Assembly (NCBI RefSeq): GCF_964019385.1
Contig: NC_088649.1
Coordinates: 22,412,435-22,476,434, forward strand
DNA: 64,000 bases
Reading direction: 5' to 3'
DNA from: Sycon ciliatum
Lineage: Eukaryota; Porifera; Calcarea; Leucosolenida; Sycettidae
Every line of letters begins with the position of its first letter. Position 1 is the first letter of the stretch. Below, in pieces: positions 11,243 to 23,425 of this stretch. The notes under the pieces were generated by a model that worked only from the letters and a program-made list of their open reading frames with translations, was not told the origin of the DNA and did no database searches. The position numbers and the translations under genes are program-made.

Positions 11243-12394
11243 ATGTTTCTACGATCCTTTGAAATTGCTGTTGTTTTCCTATTAGTGTTGTGCGGGATAG
11301 CAAAGTGTGACCAGCATGGACAACGGGGCAGGCCACGGACTCAATACACCACGGAAGAATTCGTAGATAGCGTGTGCAGTCCACCGTTGAAGGGCGTCCC
11401 GAGAGTCGAGCCCGTTCTCTGCACACTCGACCGGGTCAGTGAAATAGTTTACTGTGCTTTGGAGCAGCTACTGCGCGTCGAAGTCGTCAACTGCACCGGA
11501 GTGGATATTCGCAATCAGCCAGGGAAGTACGTGTTCTGCTTGGCAGTACTGCACCGTGCATTCCATACGTTTCGTGAGGTGTTGAAGGATGCGCAAGGAA
11601 AGCGTGTGATCTACCCAAACTGCACTTCTCCCTCAGTGTTTCAGCTTGCGCGCCGCACAGCGCAGCAATGTGACCTCTTCCAGCCCAAATTCATTCACGC
11701 TCACCCCGAACTATGTAATACGACCATGCGTAAGGCCTCCCGGCGCATTGGTCCGTTTTTAGGGTTTGGATATATAGAGGCCTCAGTGGTGGCAAGAATT
11801 TCCCTTACTGTTCTTTCGCGGCCTGGAGAGTCAGTGTTCAGAAGAACAAGCGCCATCGAGCCCGGTTGCTGGGAACCTGACATAGTCCGCACAGTACAAC
11901 TGTACAGGCGAAAAGACGTTTGGGATGTTAGCGATTCGTGTCTGGACGTGCTTCGTGTTGTCTTAGCAAAAACATATGCATTGGCAATGTCTCATCTGAC
12001 CAACCCCACACGGTTCAAGGCTTGTTTTTCCTCACCCTTTGCTTTCGCTGTGCCCGGTAAAACAAGACTGGGTTATGCGCTTTGTGTTGCTGCATGGCTA
12101 AAGCATAGGATCTTGCTCCTTGTAAACATACCCCGATGGATTTCACGATTTCGATCAGTCGCCAAACGTCGTCGGTACAAGGCAGTAACACCATCCAAGA
12201 GCGAATCGCACCTTTCACATGTATCTTGCAAGAATCTTCGAGGAACAGCCAAAGACGTCAGAGAAGCTCTATTAACTCTCCTGCGTCTTGTGATGATAGC
12301 AAGGACCCAGCATCACGGATTTCAGCTTGTCAACGTGCTAGAAATGTCTTTTCTTTCTAACTATTTTCCGTGTTTTGTTCGCCAGATAGTCTAG
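11243..12394 (+). CDS. Type-B secreted cysteine-rich protein, unknown family
   Basis: 383 codons, intronless and intact. The start at 11,243 (MFLRSFEIAVVFLLVLCGIA) gives a clean signal peptide of about 22 residues and follows a TATA box. The frame is open back to 11,096, but that would bury the signal. The mature part has about 14 cysteines (45, 60, 71, 84, 99, 127, 143, 158, 209, 233, 261, 281, 329, 377). Key motifs are YTTEEF (35-40), VSEIVYC (65-71), YPNC (124-127), GCWEPD (208-213) and WDVSDSCLDV (227-236); the tail is Arg/Lys-rich near 300-313. Closest relatives in the window are at 27,236, 39,934 and 55,810. I do not recognise the family; an extracellular role is inferred only from the signal peptide and cysteines. 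A LINE is inserted about 110 bases past the stop. Confidence 0.8.
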   Translation: MFLRSFEIAVVFLLVLCGIAKCDQHGQRGRPRTQYTTEEFVDSVCSPPLKGVPRVEPVLCTLDRVSEIVYCALEQLLRVEVVNCTGVDIRNQPGKYVFCLAVLHRAFHTFREVLKDAQGKRVIYPNCTSPSVFQLARRTAQQCDLFQPKFIHAHPELCNTTMRKASRRIGPFLGFGYIEASVVARISLTVLSRPGESVFRRTSAIEPGCWEPDIVRTVQLYRRKDVWDVSDSCLDVLRVVLAKTYALAMSHLTNPTRFKACFSSPFAFAVPGKTRLGYALCVAAWLKHRILLLVNIPRWISRFRSVAKRRRYKAVTPSKSESHLSHVSCKNLRGTAKDVREALLTLLRLVMIARTQHHGFQLVNVLEMSFLSNYFPCFVRQIV

Positions 12395-12504
12395 TAATGT
12401 CCTCTAGAATTATTTTCAAACTGAATGTCTGCGTACAAGTACATTTCACCAAGGGTGATCCCGAACAACAACGCATAAAGTTTGTTACCTGAACTCCGTA
12501 ATTC

Positions 12505-13907
12505 ATCTGAGTCCCGCCCAATCTGGGTTTCGTAAAGGCGACTCCACCTCTCTTCAACTGACCCGCATCGTGCAGCAGGTGTGCCAGCATAGGGATAACA
12601 GAGCGCTTGCTGGCATTTGCTTCTTTGACTTGGCCAAGGCTTTTGATACCGTCTGGCATCGAGGACTTTTGGCAAAGCTCGAGCATGCATTCAGGGTACG
12701 CAAACAGCCACTCTCCTGGCTGAAATCTTATCTCTCTGGGCGTTATCAGTACGTAACTGTGCTTGGCACATCCTCGGCTGCAGAGCCAGTATTGTCGGGC
12801 GTTCCTCAAGGATCAATTCTTGGTCCCCTACTATTTATAATTTACGTAAACGACTTACCTGCAGTCTTCCCTGGAACGTCTCTGTTTGCTGACGACACGA
12901 CCCTTCTCACCTCATCAGCTTCCCTCACTGGCCTGAAAAACAACTTGCGTGCTGGCATTCAGGAAGTTCTTTCCTGGATGTCGTCCTGGAGGTTGTCCCC
13001 AAATCTATCAAAAACAAAGATCATGCTCTTCCCGCCCCAGCCGGAGTTCACAACCCTCATCCATGCCAACTTCCCAAATCCAATTGACATAGTGTCTTCT
13101 CACAAACACCTTGGCATTGTGATTGACTCTGCACTCTCTTGGGTACCTCACATCGAATATATCTGTAAAAAATCAAGTAAATCCTTAGGAATTCTCTCCT
13201 CCCACTGCTCCTACCTCCCACTTTCTTGCAAGCTTCTTTTTTATTTCGCCTACCTTCGCCCAATATTTCATTATGCAGATACGTCTTGGGTTGGGTTATC
13301 CTCTTCCGCTGCTGCAAAGCTTGAAATACATCACAAGAAAATCCTTAAAATTCTCCTCCGTCAACCCCGCATGCTCTCATCATCCGCCCTTTATAAAATC
13401 GCTCACACAACCCCGTTATCACATGGACGCAGTGCACACCTGGCTTCTCTTGTCCATTCTATTAAGCTTGAGTTGTGCCCACCTCATCTCATGTGTTTTA
13501 ATTGGTTCTCTTCTCTAAGAACTAGAAACTCACTCTTACTCCCTAAGTGTAACTCATCCACTCTTTTGCGCTCCCCTCTCTTTATTGCTTATTCTGTTTG
13601 GCTCACTCTACCCAGAGAAGTTAAGGACCTGACCTCACTCCGCCTGTTTAAGATCCGTGCCGCCCCTTATTTACTACGACATGCATAGCTCATTATCCAC
13701 ATGTCCTTTGCGTCTCTGTGTTTTTCACTGTTTTTATTTGACATTATCTTTCTTTACGGAGTTGTTGTTGCTGTTCGTTTTGCTACTCTTTCTTTTTCCC
13801 TCCCCTTATTTCTATTTATCGCCGTGGTTGGCAATCACCCACTCTCGTAATATTGGCCGGTGTTTCCGCCGAGTCTTGAGATGTTGCAATAAATAAAATA
13901 AAAAAAT
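12505..13907 (+). mobile_element. 5'-truncated LINE (jockey/CR1-like reverse transcriptase)
   Basis: The 372-codon frame from 12,570 holds the second half of a reverse transcriptase. Motifs in order are FFDLAKAFDTVWHRGLL, GVPQGSILGPLLFIIYVNDL and the catalytic LFADDTTLL, then the thumb and C-terminal W..LP region. The reading continues upstream to about 12,505 (LSPAQSGFRKGDSTS), where it is cut. The 3' end has AATAAATAAAATAAAAAAATAAA at 13,888-13,910. Endonuclease and ORF1 are absent. It lies in the 3' flank of the type-B gene, in the same orientation. Confidence 0.85.
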
Positions 13908-13910
13908 AAA

Positions 13911-16900
13911 TGTCGTGGACATGTTGTGTCCTGCTCAAGGCAGACCAACATGTCGTCGACATGTTGTGTCCTGCTCAAGGCAGACCAACTCTTCGAAAGA
14001 TGAGAATGAATCAACAGTAAAACGCAATGGCTTTTAAAGGGAAGCTGGCTGCAAAGGCGGCTTGAAAGGTGACATGTGAATGTGCTATGTGCAAGGCGCC
14101 AGAGGTACAGCAGTGCAGGGCCTAGGGTGCGAACAGTAGCACTAGCAGCCTGAGTGCCAAGACCCATGCAGAGAAAGGTGCTACAATATCACCACATGCC
14201 CCCTTGGCTTAAGTGCGACTTGGGAGCACTAACACAAAGAAAATCCTGAAACTGAAATTCGAAAATCACAGCGTAGCGCACAAGCAACAAGGAAAAAGCA
14301 AGAGAAGCATGCCCAGTCAATCTATGCACGTGGCCGGAGGAACCGTCTGTTCCGCCAGAAGCTGGACCCCGTCACTGTCTGCACTGTGTAGCTCCGTCCT
14401 CTTCTCGTGCATTTTGTGACCGTTCCTTCCATATCCCAGCGTTTTGAAGACTGGTTCTGGATCCATACCTTATCGCCTACGTGCAGAGGGGGCAGAGGTT
14501 TGCCAAGCTGGGATGAGACCTGCTGGGGAGCACTGCGGCTGTGGGCAGCGTACTGCTGCAGATTTGCAGGAAGTGTGGGAACCTTGGTCCTCGTTGGCCT
14601 TCCAAACAGCAGCTGGGCCGGGCTTGCTCCTACTGCACCAGGCGTGTTACGCCACTCCAGCAACCCTTTTCTGAAGGCACTGCTGTTATAGGCGTCACCT
14701 TTGCCAATTTTCATTAATAAGTGCTTCATGGCCTTGACCGCCGCCTCAGCCGCGCCATTTGACTGAGGATTGTACGGGCTGCTGGGGTCGTGGCAAATGT
14801 TCCACTCTGAGCAGAACGAAGCGAACGCTGAAGATCTGAATTGCGGCCCACCATCCGTCGTGAGGCGCGTAGGAACGCCAACGTCCGACATCCACTGAAC
14901 GAGATGTTTGGTGACGTCAGACGTGGTAGCCGACCTCCCACAACGCCCAACAAATGGCCAGCCGGAAAACTTGTCGGTGAGAACCAGGTACTCAAAGCCG
15001 CCTAGGGAGAAGAGGTCCGCCGCTGCATCTTCGAACGGTCTGGACGGACGACTGTCAGAGAGGAGCGGCTCAGAAGGTTGGGAGGGGAGCAGCGGGATGC
15101 AGGATCTACAAGTCTGGACGACGTTCTTAACGTCATTGGAGATCTGGGGCCAGTACACTGCTTGCCTGGCCCTGCGGAGTGTGCGGGTCTGTCCCTGATG
15201 AGAAGCGTGAAGTTGCTCCAGCGTGGTCTGGCGTAACCTTCTGGGAACGACAATACGGTGGCCCAACAACACTATGCCGTCCTCGACCGACAGGTCATGC
15301 CGAACCTGCCAGTACGGGTGCAGATCGAGGTCCAGAGCAGCCTTGTCCACCGGAAAGCCGTTCTTTACGGCGTTCAGCAGCTTGAGGTATTCCGGGTCCG
15401 TCGAGCCCTCCGCCCGCACCTTCGTAATGCCAAGGTCGGGGAGGACTGTATGGCCTGTTTCCTCGTCCTCTTGCGACAGCTGACGGAGAACACAGTAGCA
15501 GTGCTCGATTTCTTCCTCACCAGCTTCATCGTCAGGGTCTGGTGCACTTACTGGGTGTCTCGACAGGCAATCTGCGACCTTGTGATCGGCACCCGGTCTC
15601 CACTGAGCCACGAACCGAAAAGGCGTCAGCTTCTCCCGTAGTCGCACGATTCGTGGAGACGTCAACTCATCCAGCGTCTTAGCATTCAGGATAGGAATGA
15701 GCGGCTTGTGATCGACTAGCAGCTCGAAATCAGCACCGGCCAGGAACAGTCTAGCCTTGTGGACTGCCCAGACTACCGCCAGCAGTTCAATCTCCGTTGC
15801 AGAGTACCTGGCCTCGGTCTCAGTGACGTGCCGTGAAGCACATTGCACTAGACGCCACCGCCCGTCCACTTGCTGCTGCCACAGTGCCATGCCGAGACCG
15901 TTTGACTGCGAGGCGTCTGTCTCGAGACGAAGCGGCTGTGCAGGGTCGAAGGTAGCCAACACTCGAGGGCTTACCAGCTCCTCTAGTATAGCTGTAAATG
16001 CCTGCTGCTGCGGATCCTCCCAGATAAACTCATTCTTTGGAGAGAGCAGAGAGCGGATCGGGGATAGAAGCTCCGCTAGTCGCGGCGTGAACGTGTCGAA
16101 CTGCTGCACGAGTCCACAGAAGGATCGGATATCAGTGCGGTTGGTAGGGATTGGAAAGTTGTGTAGATCCTCCACCAAGCTTCGATCAGGACTGTAGCCG
16201 TCCGGCGTCACCACGAATCCACAGTACGATGCTCTGGGTGCCGCAAAGACGAATTTGCGGCGGTTCAGTGTGATTTGGTTCTCCGAGCAAAGCTTGAGCA
16301 CATTGCGAACCCTCTGGGTGTGCGCCTCAAGCTCAGTGTCGTACACGATGACATCCTCTACCACTTTCTGAAGATTCGAAAACCCGGCGAACACTTCGTC
16401 TCCTCTCCGGTTGTGTTCGTCACCTGCCGACACCAAGCCCATGACGTTCCGCTTGAAACGGTAGGCACCCCATGGCGTCATGAACGTTGTGAGCCTGGTG
16501 CTATCGTCGTCGAGGGGTACCTGCCAGTAGCCATGGCGAGAATCTAGGGTGGTGAAGTACTGCATCCCCATTGGGATCGACGCGACGACTTCCCGAGGTA
16601 CTCGGGTTGGGTATGCCGGCCTCTTGACCCATTTATTTAGACCCGTCAGGTCCACCGTGATGCGCGGCTCACTGGAATTCTTCTTAGGGACCACCACCAG
16701 TGGGTGGCACCAAGTGTATGCTTCGCCGACAGGCACCTTCTCAATGACGCCCTTGCACACCATGTCGGACAGCTGGTTCTGCACAGCGTCCCGCCACCTG
16801 AATGGGATGGAGCGAGCGCGATACAGGCGGCATGGCGACGCGCCATTGATGAGCTCGATGCGCATCGGCTCACCGCTCATGGGCTTGAGCGGGGTATCAC

Positions 16901-16960
16901 AGAACACTTCTGGAAACTCTTCCAGCAAGGTACGTCGGATTTCCTCAGCCGCCGTCGACG
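13911..16960 (-). mobile_element. Ty3/gypsy retrotransposon fossil (K02A2.6-like pol with 3' LTR)
   Basis: On the minus strand the pol part covers reverse transcriptase, RNase H, integrase zinc finger and integrase core (about 16,960 down to 14,322). It is followed by a purine-rich tract and a 275-bp LTR at 13,911-14,185 (TG...CA), which has an internal duplication of about 45 bp. The gag, protease and 5' LTR are absent, their side being replaced by a LINE at 16,961. The pol frame that remains is open over a long distance, but the element is broken as a whole. Its LTR abuts the A-rich tail of the LINE at 12,505. Confidence 0.85.
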
Positions 16961-18340
16961 CACAACCTGGCTTCCGTCGTAAGGACAACACATCCCTGCA
17001 ATTATCCCGCATAATCCAAGACCTCTGCTCCCTAAAAGACCAGCGGCAGGTCTCCTGCATCTGTTTCTTCGACCTCTCCAAGGCCTTCGACACCGTGTGG
17101 CACAAGGGCCTGATCGCCAAACTTCGTGCCCATGGTGTCTCCGGCTCCCTACTCGCCTGGATAACTAGCTACCTCTTGGACCGAAATCAGTGCGTCACAG
17201 TAAATGGAACCTTATCTGACCCCGAGTCTGTGACATCCGGAGTGCCCCAGGGCTCCATTTTAGGTCCCCTGCTCTTCCTCACATACGTTAATGACCTCCC
17301 CTATTCAATTCGCAATATTTCTTTGTTTGCAGATGATACCACTGTCCTTGCTTCCTCCCCATCTCACGCCACCCTGTACTCCAAAGTTCAGACCTGTATC
17401 AACGACATTGTTAACTGGATGAGCACTTGGTACCTTAAGCCAAATGTGACCAAAACCGAGCTCCTCCTGTTTCCCCCTCCCACAGATCCAGTGCCCATCT
17501 TCCACTTTCCCGATGATCCCGGTCACCCTATCTCTGTAGCGCCCCACCATAAACACCTTGGCATTGTCATAGATTCCGCCCTCTCCTGGTCTCACCATGC
17601 TGATCATGTGTCGTCCAAAGTATGCCGATCTGTCGGCATAATGTCAAGTCACTTGTCCCATTTGCCCAAAAATTGCCGGATTAATTTTTATAAATCATAC
17701 ATTCTTCCCCTCTTCACGTACGGCTTCCCTGCCTGGTCCACCATTAACAAAACCCACATAGGTAAATTAGAAGTTCTCCATCGCCGTATACTGCGAATCA
17801 TATTCCGTACTGATCGTTATACCTCAAATCTAGACTCGTATGCTGCTGCATCCACTACCACTCTGCAACATTACCTTCATGCTTCCAAGTGCACCCTGGC
17901 GCATTCAATTTTCCTTGACCAGCACCCTGCTCATTTACAGTCCCTTAATTGGTTCAATTCAGGTGGCACCACCCGAAGCTGCGTTCGTCTCCCCCTAGCT
18001 AGGTCTACCCTATTCGTAAACTCCCCTTTCTTTTCCTCCTACTCCACGTGGCTCCAACTGCCTCCCAGTGTTAGACAAGCTCCAGATATGCCCAAATGCC
18101 GTACCCTCGTCAGACAGCACTTCAGTATCTCCCAGTAAACAAAGTCACAGTCACCACTTCCGCTGCATAGCTCGCTGAGCATCCCATTGCTTTGTAAGTT
18201 GCTAATTCCTTCCCACTTTGTGTACGTGCTCTTAATTTTCTTTTTTTCTCTTCTTCCGTGGTTGGTCTCACCCTCTCCTCAATTCAATTGGCTGTCTTGA
18301 CATGCCACGAGGTGCAGAAATAAATAAATAAATAAATACC
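16961..18340 (+). mobile_element. 5'-truncated LINE inserted next to the gypsy pol
   Basis: The LINE-derived reading runs from AQPGFRRKDNTS (about 16,955) to the stop at 18,138, inside a frame that also crosses antisense gypsy sequence upstream. Motifs are CFFDLSKAFDTVWHKGLI, GVPQGSILGPLLFLTYVNDL and SLFADDTTVL. The C-terminus reads YSTWLQLPPSVRQ. The 3' UTR ends in (AAAT)n at 18,318-18,340 after TGACATGCCACGAGGTGCAG. The same terminal 40 bases recur at about 29,593-29,632. It belongs to the same clade as the LINE at 12,505 but is a different subfamily. Only the 3' half is present. Confidence 0.85.
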
Positions 18341-18342
18341 GT

Positions 18343-19940
18343 AAACCCACTTTCACCGGGCAGTACATGATGTTTGACTCGTTCTGCTCTTCCCAGTACA
18401 AGTCAAACTTAGTTCGTAACCTTGTAAATAGGGCACAACGCATTTGTTCACCAACAAAGCTACAACAGGAACTTGATTTTCTACGCTCAGTATTTGTGAA
18501 GAATGGCTACCCGCAGCAGCTCCTCGACAAACTTCTAACAACTACACCTGTAGTTAAGGAACGAGCTATCGGACCGTTGCCGTGCCGCGTATTTCTTTGC
18601 TTGCCTTGGAAAGGGAAAGAATCGAAGGACACGGCCCGTGTGGTGAAATCCCTAGTGGAGAAAACCTACTTTGCCACCAATGTGGTTACCGTGTTCACTA
18701 CGATCCGTTCGTTCACGATGTTGAAGGATGTCCTACCAACCCTACAATTGAGTCACCTCATTTACTACTTTGAATGCCGACAATGTGGTAGTCGGTATGT
18801 TGGTAGGACCCTTCAACATCTGTCCGAACGTATCAAACAACACGTGCCGCTCTCAATATTGTCACAGGCGGCGAGGTCCTCCCGACCAAAGCGTGGCCGA
18901 CCACGTAAGCACCCAACTCCACTGTCCGTTCCGGCAGAGGCTTCTGCTCCACAAACGGTGTCTCGGAAAAACCAACACAGCACGCAGAAATTGGGAACAA
19001 ACATTAATGTAAACAAAGACGAACACTGTGTCTTATCTTCATTATCAGCGAGTACCGGAACGCCGGACGCAGACAACCGCAACTCACCAAAGCTCAGAAG
19101 GAGCAAACGGCTGGCGGCAGCTCGGTTTGCAGAGGTGACTGGAAAGATGCATCGAAACTCTCCGGATATGGATGATGCCAGCGGAAGAGTTGACGACTGT
19201 CAGGCGTTTGGCAATGGCAAGGGAAGACCGGTCAGGAAGAGAACGCGACGGCAGCTGGAGGAGGAGTGTGGAAGCGACGTGTGCAGTGACGATGATGAAC
19301 CCGGTGGTCAGTTGCTGGGAGAGCCGACGACAGGTGAAGGTGGCAGCGATGATGAAGAGGACGGTGACGATGATGACGATGATGGTGCAGATGGTGTGAA
19401 GGACGGTGGCGGTCAGAAACCAAGTGAAGGCGGAGGCGGTGAGAAGAAGAAGAATACATCGGCAATTAAATTGCATTTGTTGTCTAACCCCGTGTGTCGT
19501 GAAAGTTATGATGATTCTTGGTTCAGTGTTGTTCGTTCTGCAAGTAGTTTCAAGCAGTTAAAAGTTCTAGAAGCAGTCCACATTCGCATTCGTGATCCAA
19601 ATCTTTGTAAACAAAAAGAAAATGTCTCCGCACTTACGCTATTCCAGTAAATTCGCACTCACACACACTTACAAATGCATGTCCATTGTCACACTGCACT
19701 TGCTGAATTTCCTATCATTTCTCACCTCACCTATAGTTTATTACCTGTGCAAATTGTTCCTAGGTTTGTGCTATTTTTCTTACTATGCTTGTATCCTCGC
19801 TGTTCCACTGCAAGTGTATAAATCCTATTGTAGTTTCATCATTCTCTTTAGTCACGAATTCCATTGATAATTGTGACAAGAAAACGTTCTGGAATACATG
19901 ATTCGTCCCCATGGTTGTGATATGAGTGCGCATTTAGTTA
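18343..19940 (+). mobile_element. Penelope-like element, 3' part with GIY-YIG endonuclease
   Basis: The frame 18,367-19,650 (427 codons) begins with the end of a Penelope-type reverse transcriptase (residues 1-125; RNLVNRAQRICS and FVKNGYPQQ). A GIY-YIG nuclease core follows (LIYYFECRQCGSRYVGRT, 131-148; R155, H159). About 200 residues then intervene, with AT-hook-like RPKRGRPRKHP (173-183), a basic RRSKRLAAARF and a run of acidic residues. The second half of the nuclease resumes at about 365-427 (SAIKLHLLSN, KVLEAVHIRI with the catalytic-type Glu at about 402, DPNLC). The 5' part is missing; sequence to about 19,940 is 3' UTR. This frame is uninterrupted. Confidence 0.75.
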
Positions 19941-19944
19941 TATT

Positions 19945-20450
19945 CATTGCATTATTATTTTTAGGCTTCACGTATCTATTTGTTTGTACGACTGCGTGAT
20001 GACAGTGTGGAAAGTCTGCATGGCATGTTTACAGTGGAGCCAACAACAGTGGAGCCAACTTGGCTGGCATAATGCGATCCGCTAATGCCAGAATTGGCAG
20101 AAGTGTGGACAATTTCAGAGAATTGTAATCAGAACATAATTGGAAATTAGTTGGACACGTGCTGAACAGAAGAGAATATGCTACTGTGCCTAATGCCTGT
20201 ATAGAGGCTTGTGCCAAACTTGTCAATATGATCCTCTTCAGAGCTCCGCTACACAGCCAGGACCAAGAACAGCGGCATCCTGCTAGCATGGATCAAGAGA
20301 CATAATTATGTAGTTTACTGCATGTTGCGGGTTGGAAGAGGGGTAGATTGTCTAGGTCCTACCAGACTTTTTTATTTTTTTATTACACTCTCGATTACAC
20401 ACATAACCAGTGTGCCGCATCTCTGAGCAAGTCCAGCTTCTGGTCCTAGC
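19945..20450. repeat. Duplicated spacer, paralogue of 50,060-50,555
   Basis: Nearly identical to 50,060-50,555, including GTGGAGCCAACAACAGTGGA and the GGTTGGAAGAGGGGTAGATT stretch. It precedes the alpha kelch-like remnant in both places. No open frame is convincing. Confidence 0.7.
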
Positions 20451-22163
20451 ATAATCGCTTGTATTCAGCACGTGCACTGCGTTGCTCATATAGCAACCGT
20501 TATACTGCAGATTACAACAAAAACATCCCTATCTACTTCCTTTTGTGTACGGCCTTGCGTACTACGCTCTGCCCATTCCGGGCATTTGAGCACTACTGCA
20601 GGTTAAGACGCACAGCCTCTATGTATTGCTCGTCTTCTTATTCTAGATATGATGCAGCTGCTTTGCCGCGATCCATTCCCGAAAGCCTCTCTCTCATTCC
20701 ACCCACCGTACAGCAATCATATCCATATGAACACATACCAACTAGAACTTCTCCGGTCTGCGGGCTACTCTTAATGTTAACCTGAAGTATGGTATGCGTA
20801 CTGGGATTGAGATGGCTGACAGTTTTTCTGAAGATGAGGTTTCCGTTTGGGTTGCGTTGACCTCCTCCCAAGTAAAAAATGTCACCACTGACGGCGGCAG
20901 CTGCGCCACAATCGAGGCCCTAGGATCCCTGACTCGTGCTGCCGGTTGGTATTCAACTTGTACTGATTTGCAGGCAGGTTCGTTCGGTTTGGATTATATG
21001 GGCAGCGGGGATTTAACTTTGGTATATCTATGCACTGTAGTTGTCGCTCCCAATCACCCCCAGGGCGACAACCAATGTTTAAATGGTCTATTCCACTATG
21101 CATCCTGTGCCCTCTAGGATACGCGTATGTTCAACTTGGAAAGGAATACTCCACACACAAACAGGCAGTCGTTGAGGAGGATTCGGCCAGTGAGTCCAGT
21201 GATTCCGGTGAGTGTGAGAGCGAGAATGATCGTGTGAGTAAGAGTGGGTGCGAGCGTGTGTTTTCTAGTAGGGGAGTCATCAGTGTATAAGCATCTTGCA
21301 TCTCGTCCTGATTGCTGTAAGGTTTATTCTGATTCTTCTTTTTCTGTTTTGTGCCGTGCTCGTCATGGTTATAAGTTGCAGTTGAGTGTGTTAGAAGCCG
21401 TTTGTCAACGTATTCACAAGCCTAATCTGTGTGTCCAGAAGTACAGCATTATTCGTTTGAAATTGTTTTAGTAGCAACTTGTTCTGTCTGTTTGGCTCTG
21501 GTTGGCCATGGTGTCATATCTTGTGTCACAGTATACTAGTAGTCCTTACAAGTTTGTTAAGTGCTTTCGCAGTTTTTCCTGTTATTACCTTAGTGCTAGG
21601 ATTATCATTTTCATAGGTGTTGTTTCTTCTCACTCCATTTCTCTTTATTAGTATCTTTCTGGATTGTTTTTCATTAGTACAACGTAGCTTCCTGAGGAGT
21701 GTTGTGCGAAACCTAGTTCGAAGTACAATTTTTTGTTCATCATTTCTTCCACATCACATTTTTTCTTTCTTCCATGTTCTTCACTGCCTTCGTATACACT
21801 CGTTTTTTGATTACAATAAAAGCCTTTGTGAAAATGTCGGTTCAGCTCGTTCTGTTGATCGCAATTCTAAAACTATTGTCGCCTCGACGCCTATTTACAA
21901 ACAGATATGAACAGAAAAAGCAGAAATGGCAACCAGGAAACAGCTTCAATGCTTCACTTGCTCATCATTACATGGACCCTATCACCAGCCAAGTCACGTG
22001 GTATACAGTCATGTTAAAATTCACGAAATGTGTTCCAGGCTACTAGGACGTATTGACATGTGTTCCGACACACATCGACCACAGAGGAGAAAGGTTCCCT
22101 ACTCTACATCAACTGAAACCACACAGGGACCGGGTCTGTTCTTCACTGGATTAAAAGCGTTAG
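20451..22163 (-). pseudogene. Kelch-like gene remnant, alpha subtype (copy 1), split by a Penelope fragment
   Basis: Minus-strand pieces, in order from high to low coordinates, are an IDHLNIGCRPGGDWERQ region with LNPRCPYNPN (about 21,090-20,990), a NGNLIFRKTVSHLNPST stretch (about 20,850-20,795) and GEVLVGMCSYGYDCC..GGMRERLSGMDRGK (about 20,755-20,660). The last resembles a kelch blade with a GG pair. The matching pieces in the copies at 50.5-53.0 and 61.8-62.6 kb follow the same order. Frame changes separate the pieces. A 732-bp Penelope fragment (21,165-21,896) interrupts it, and paralogous sequence resumes at 21,905. Broken. Confidence 0.45.
21165..21896 (+). mobile_element. Penelope-like 3' end fragment with 8-bp target duplication
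   Basis: It encodes the last part of a GIY-YIG domain (LSVLEAVCQRIHKPNLCVQK at about 21,380-21,440), matching the larger element's VLEAVHIRIRDPNLCKQK, and then has a T-rich 3' UTR. ACAAACAG occurs on both sides (21,157-21,164 and 21,897-21,904). The paralogous uninserted site near 52,777 reads continuously across this point, so both boundaries are well defined. Confidence 0.8.
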
Positions 22164-22270
22164 TACAGTAAAACCTGTCAAGGCGACCACTCGGATAAGG
22201 CGACCACCTGTCCTAGAAGACCACTGCAACCGGGACCAAGGGATGCTTTTTTCAGTCAAATTACCCTGGA

Positions 22271-23425
22271 TGGTTGGTTGGTTGTGTTTATTTAAATTCG
22301 CAAACCGAACGGACTGAACATGTCCAATGACAAGGAAGCGAATGAAGTCCAAATAACCCAGGTATGAGGACAGAGATGAAAAGAAAATAATGGGAACAGA
22401 AGGTTCTCGGCAAAGGAAGAAGAGAAAGGAAGGAAAGAAAAAGAATAATGGAGAAGAAGAAGAAGAAGAAAAATCGTGGTCACGGCGAGAAGAAAGCTTT
22501 TAGCAAAAATACAAAGGAAAGGATGAATGAGAAAATGGGGAGACACATCGTGGTCACGGCCAAAGCCGGTGTAGCGGCAGGACACAGTAGACAAAACAAC
22601 ACCAGGAACAAGCACGCATGAAGCATGGGCCATGCCGGCCCAGAAGCGGGAGACCCCGAAAGGAAGAGAGAAGAGAAGAGAAGATAGAGAAATCGAAGCA
22701 TTGCACATCTACATGTACGCCCACACATCCACACATCCACACACCCACACATCCACACACCTGCACATCCACACATCCACACACCCACACCTACACCCAC
22801 AAACACACACACATACATCTACATGTACATACCCACACCTACGCACCAATACACACATACTTAGACACATACACACAACACACACGCGCGTGCACACACA
22901 CACACACACAACACACACACACACACACACACACATGTACATTGACAGCCACACATACAATTGCTTTGCAATGTTCTCAGTTCATAGAAGAAACGGGACT
23001 GCGGCAGCACGGAATTGACGAGGAACAGAGATGGAGCGAATACTGCTTGGCAGGTTGTTCCAGCTTAGCGCACCCTGGAAAGCGAATGTCCCCTTTCCAG
23101 TGTTGCTGCGGGCGGGTGGCAGGCAGAGACCCATGCTGGAGTCCAGGCGCGTGGACCGGCCACAAGCTGGCAGTAAGAGAACCTGAAGCTCAGGACTTGC
23201 TTGGCCGTAACGGCAGCGCCATGCAAGGAATGCCAGCTTCTGCTTGTACACTTCGGTTACCCGATACAGTGAGAGGCGCTCCAGTAGGTCATGTGCGGAT
23301 GTCCACGGCGGGCGTCCGAACACTACACGGGCACCACGGTTTTGCAGAACCTGTATTCGATGACAGTGCCTGGCTGCCAGAGATGTCGAAAATGCATATG
23401 ATCCATATAGAAGATCGGGCATTAT
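22271..23425 (-). mobile_element. LINE 3' end inserted into the MITE
   Basis: The minus strand from 23,443 encodes the C-terminal region of a LINE reverse transcriptase (RIQVLQNRGARVVFGRPPW, then ALSWNNLPSSIRSISVPRQF), ending at 22,982. The 3' UTR holds (CA)n and (TTC)n tracts. TGGAT stands at both junctions (about 22,267 and 23,425), a likely target duplication. All upstream LINE domains are absent. Confidence 0.75.
22700..22945. repeat. (CA)n / CACACATC microsatellite
   Basis: Long CACACATCCACA and pure CA runs lie within the LINE 3' UTR. The Cys/Val-rich and His/Thr-rich frames here are artefacts of the repeat. Confidence 0.9.

Noticed and set aside
19084-19476. Minus-strand frames over the Asp/Glu-rich linker
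   Set aside because: They are antisense to the open Penelope frame and consist of low-complexity His/Val/Ile runs.
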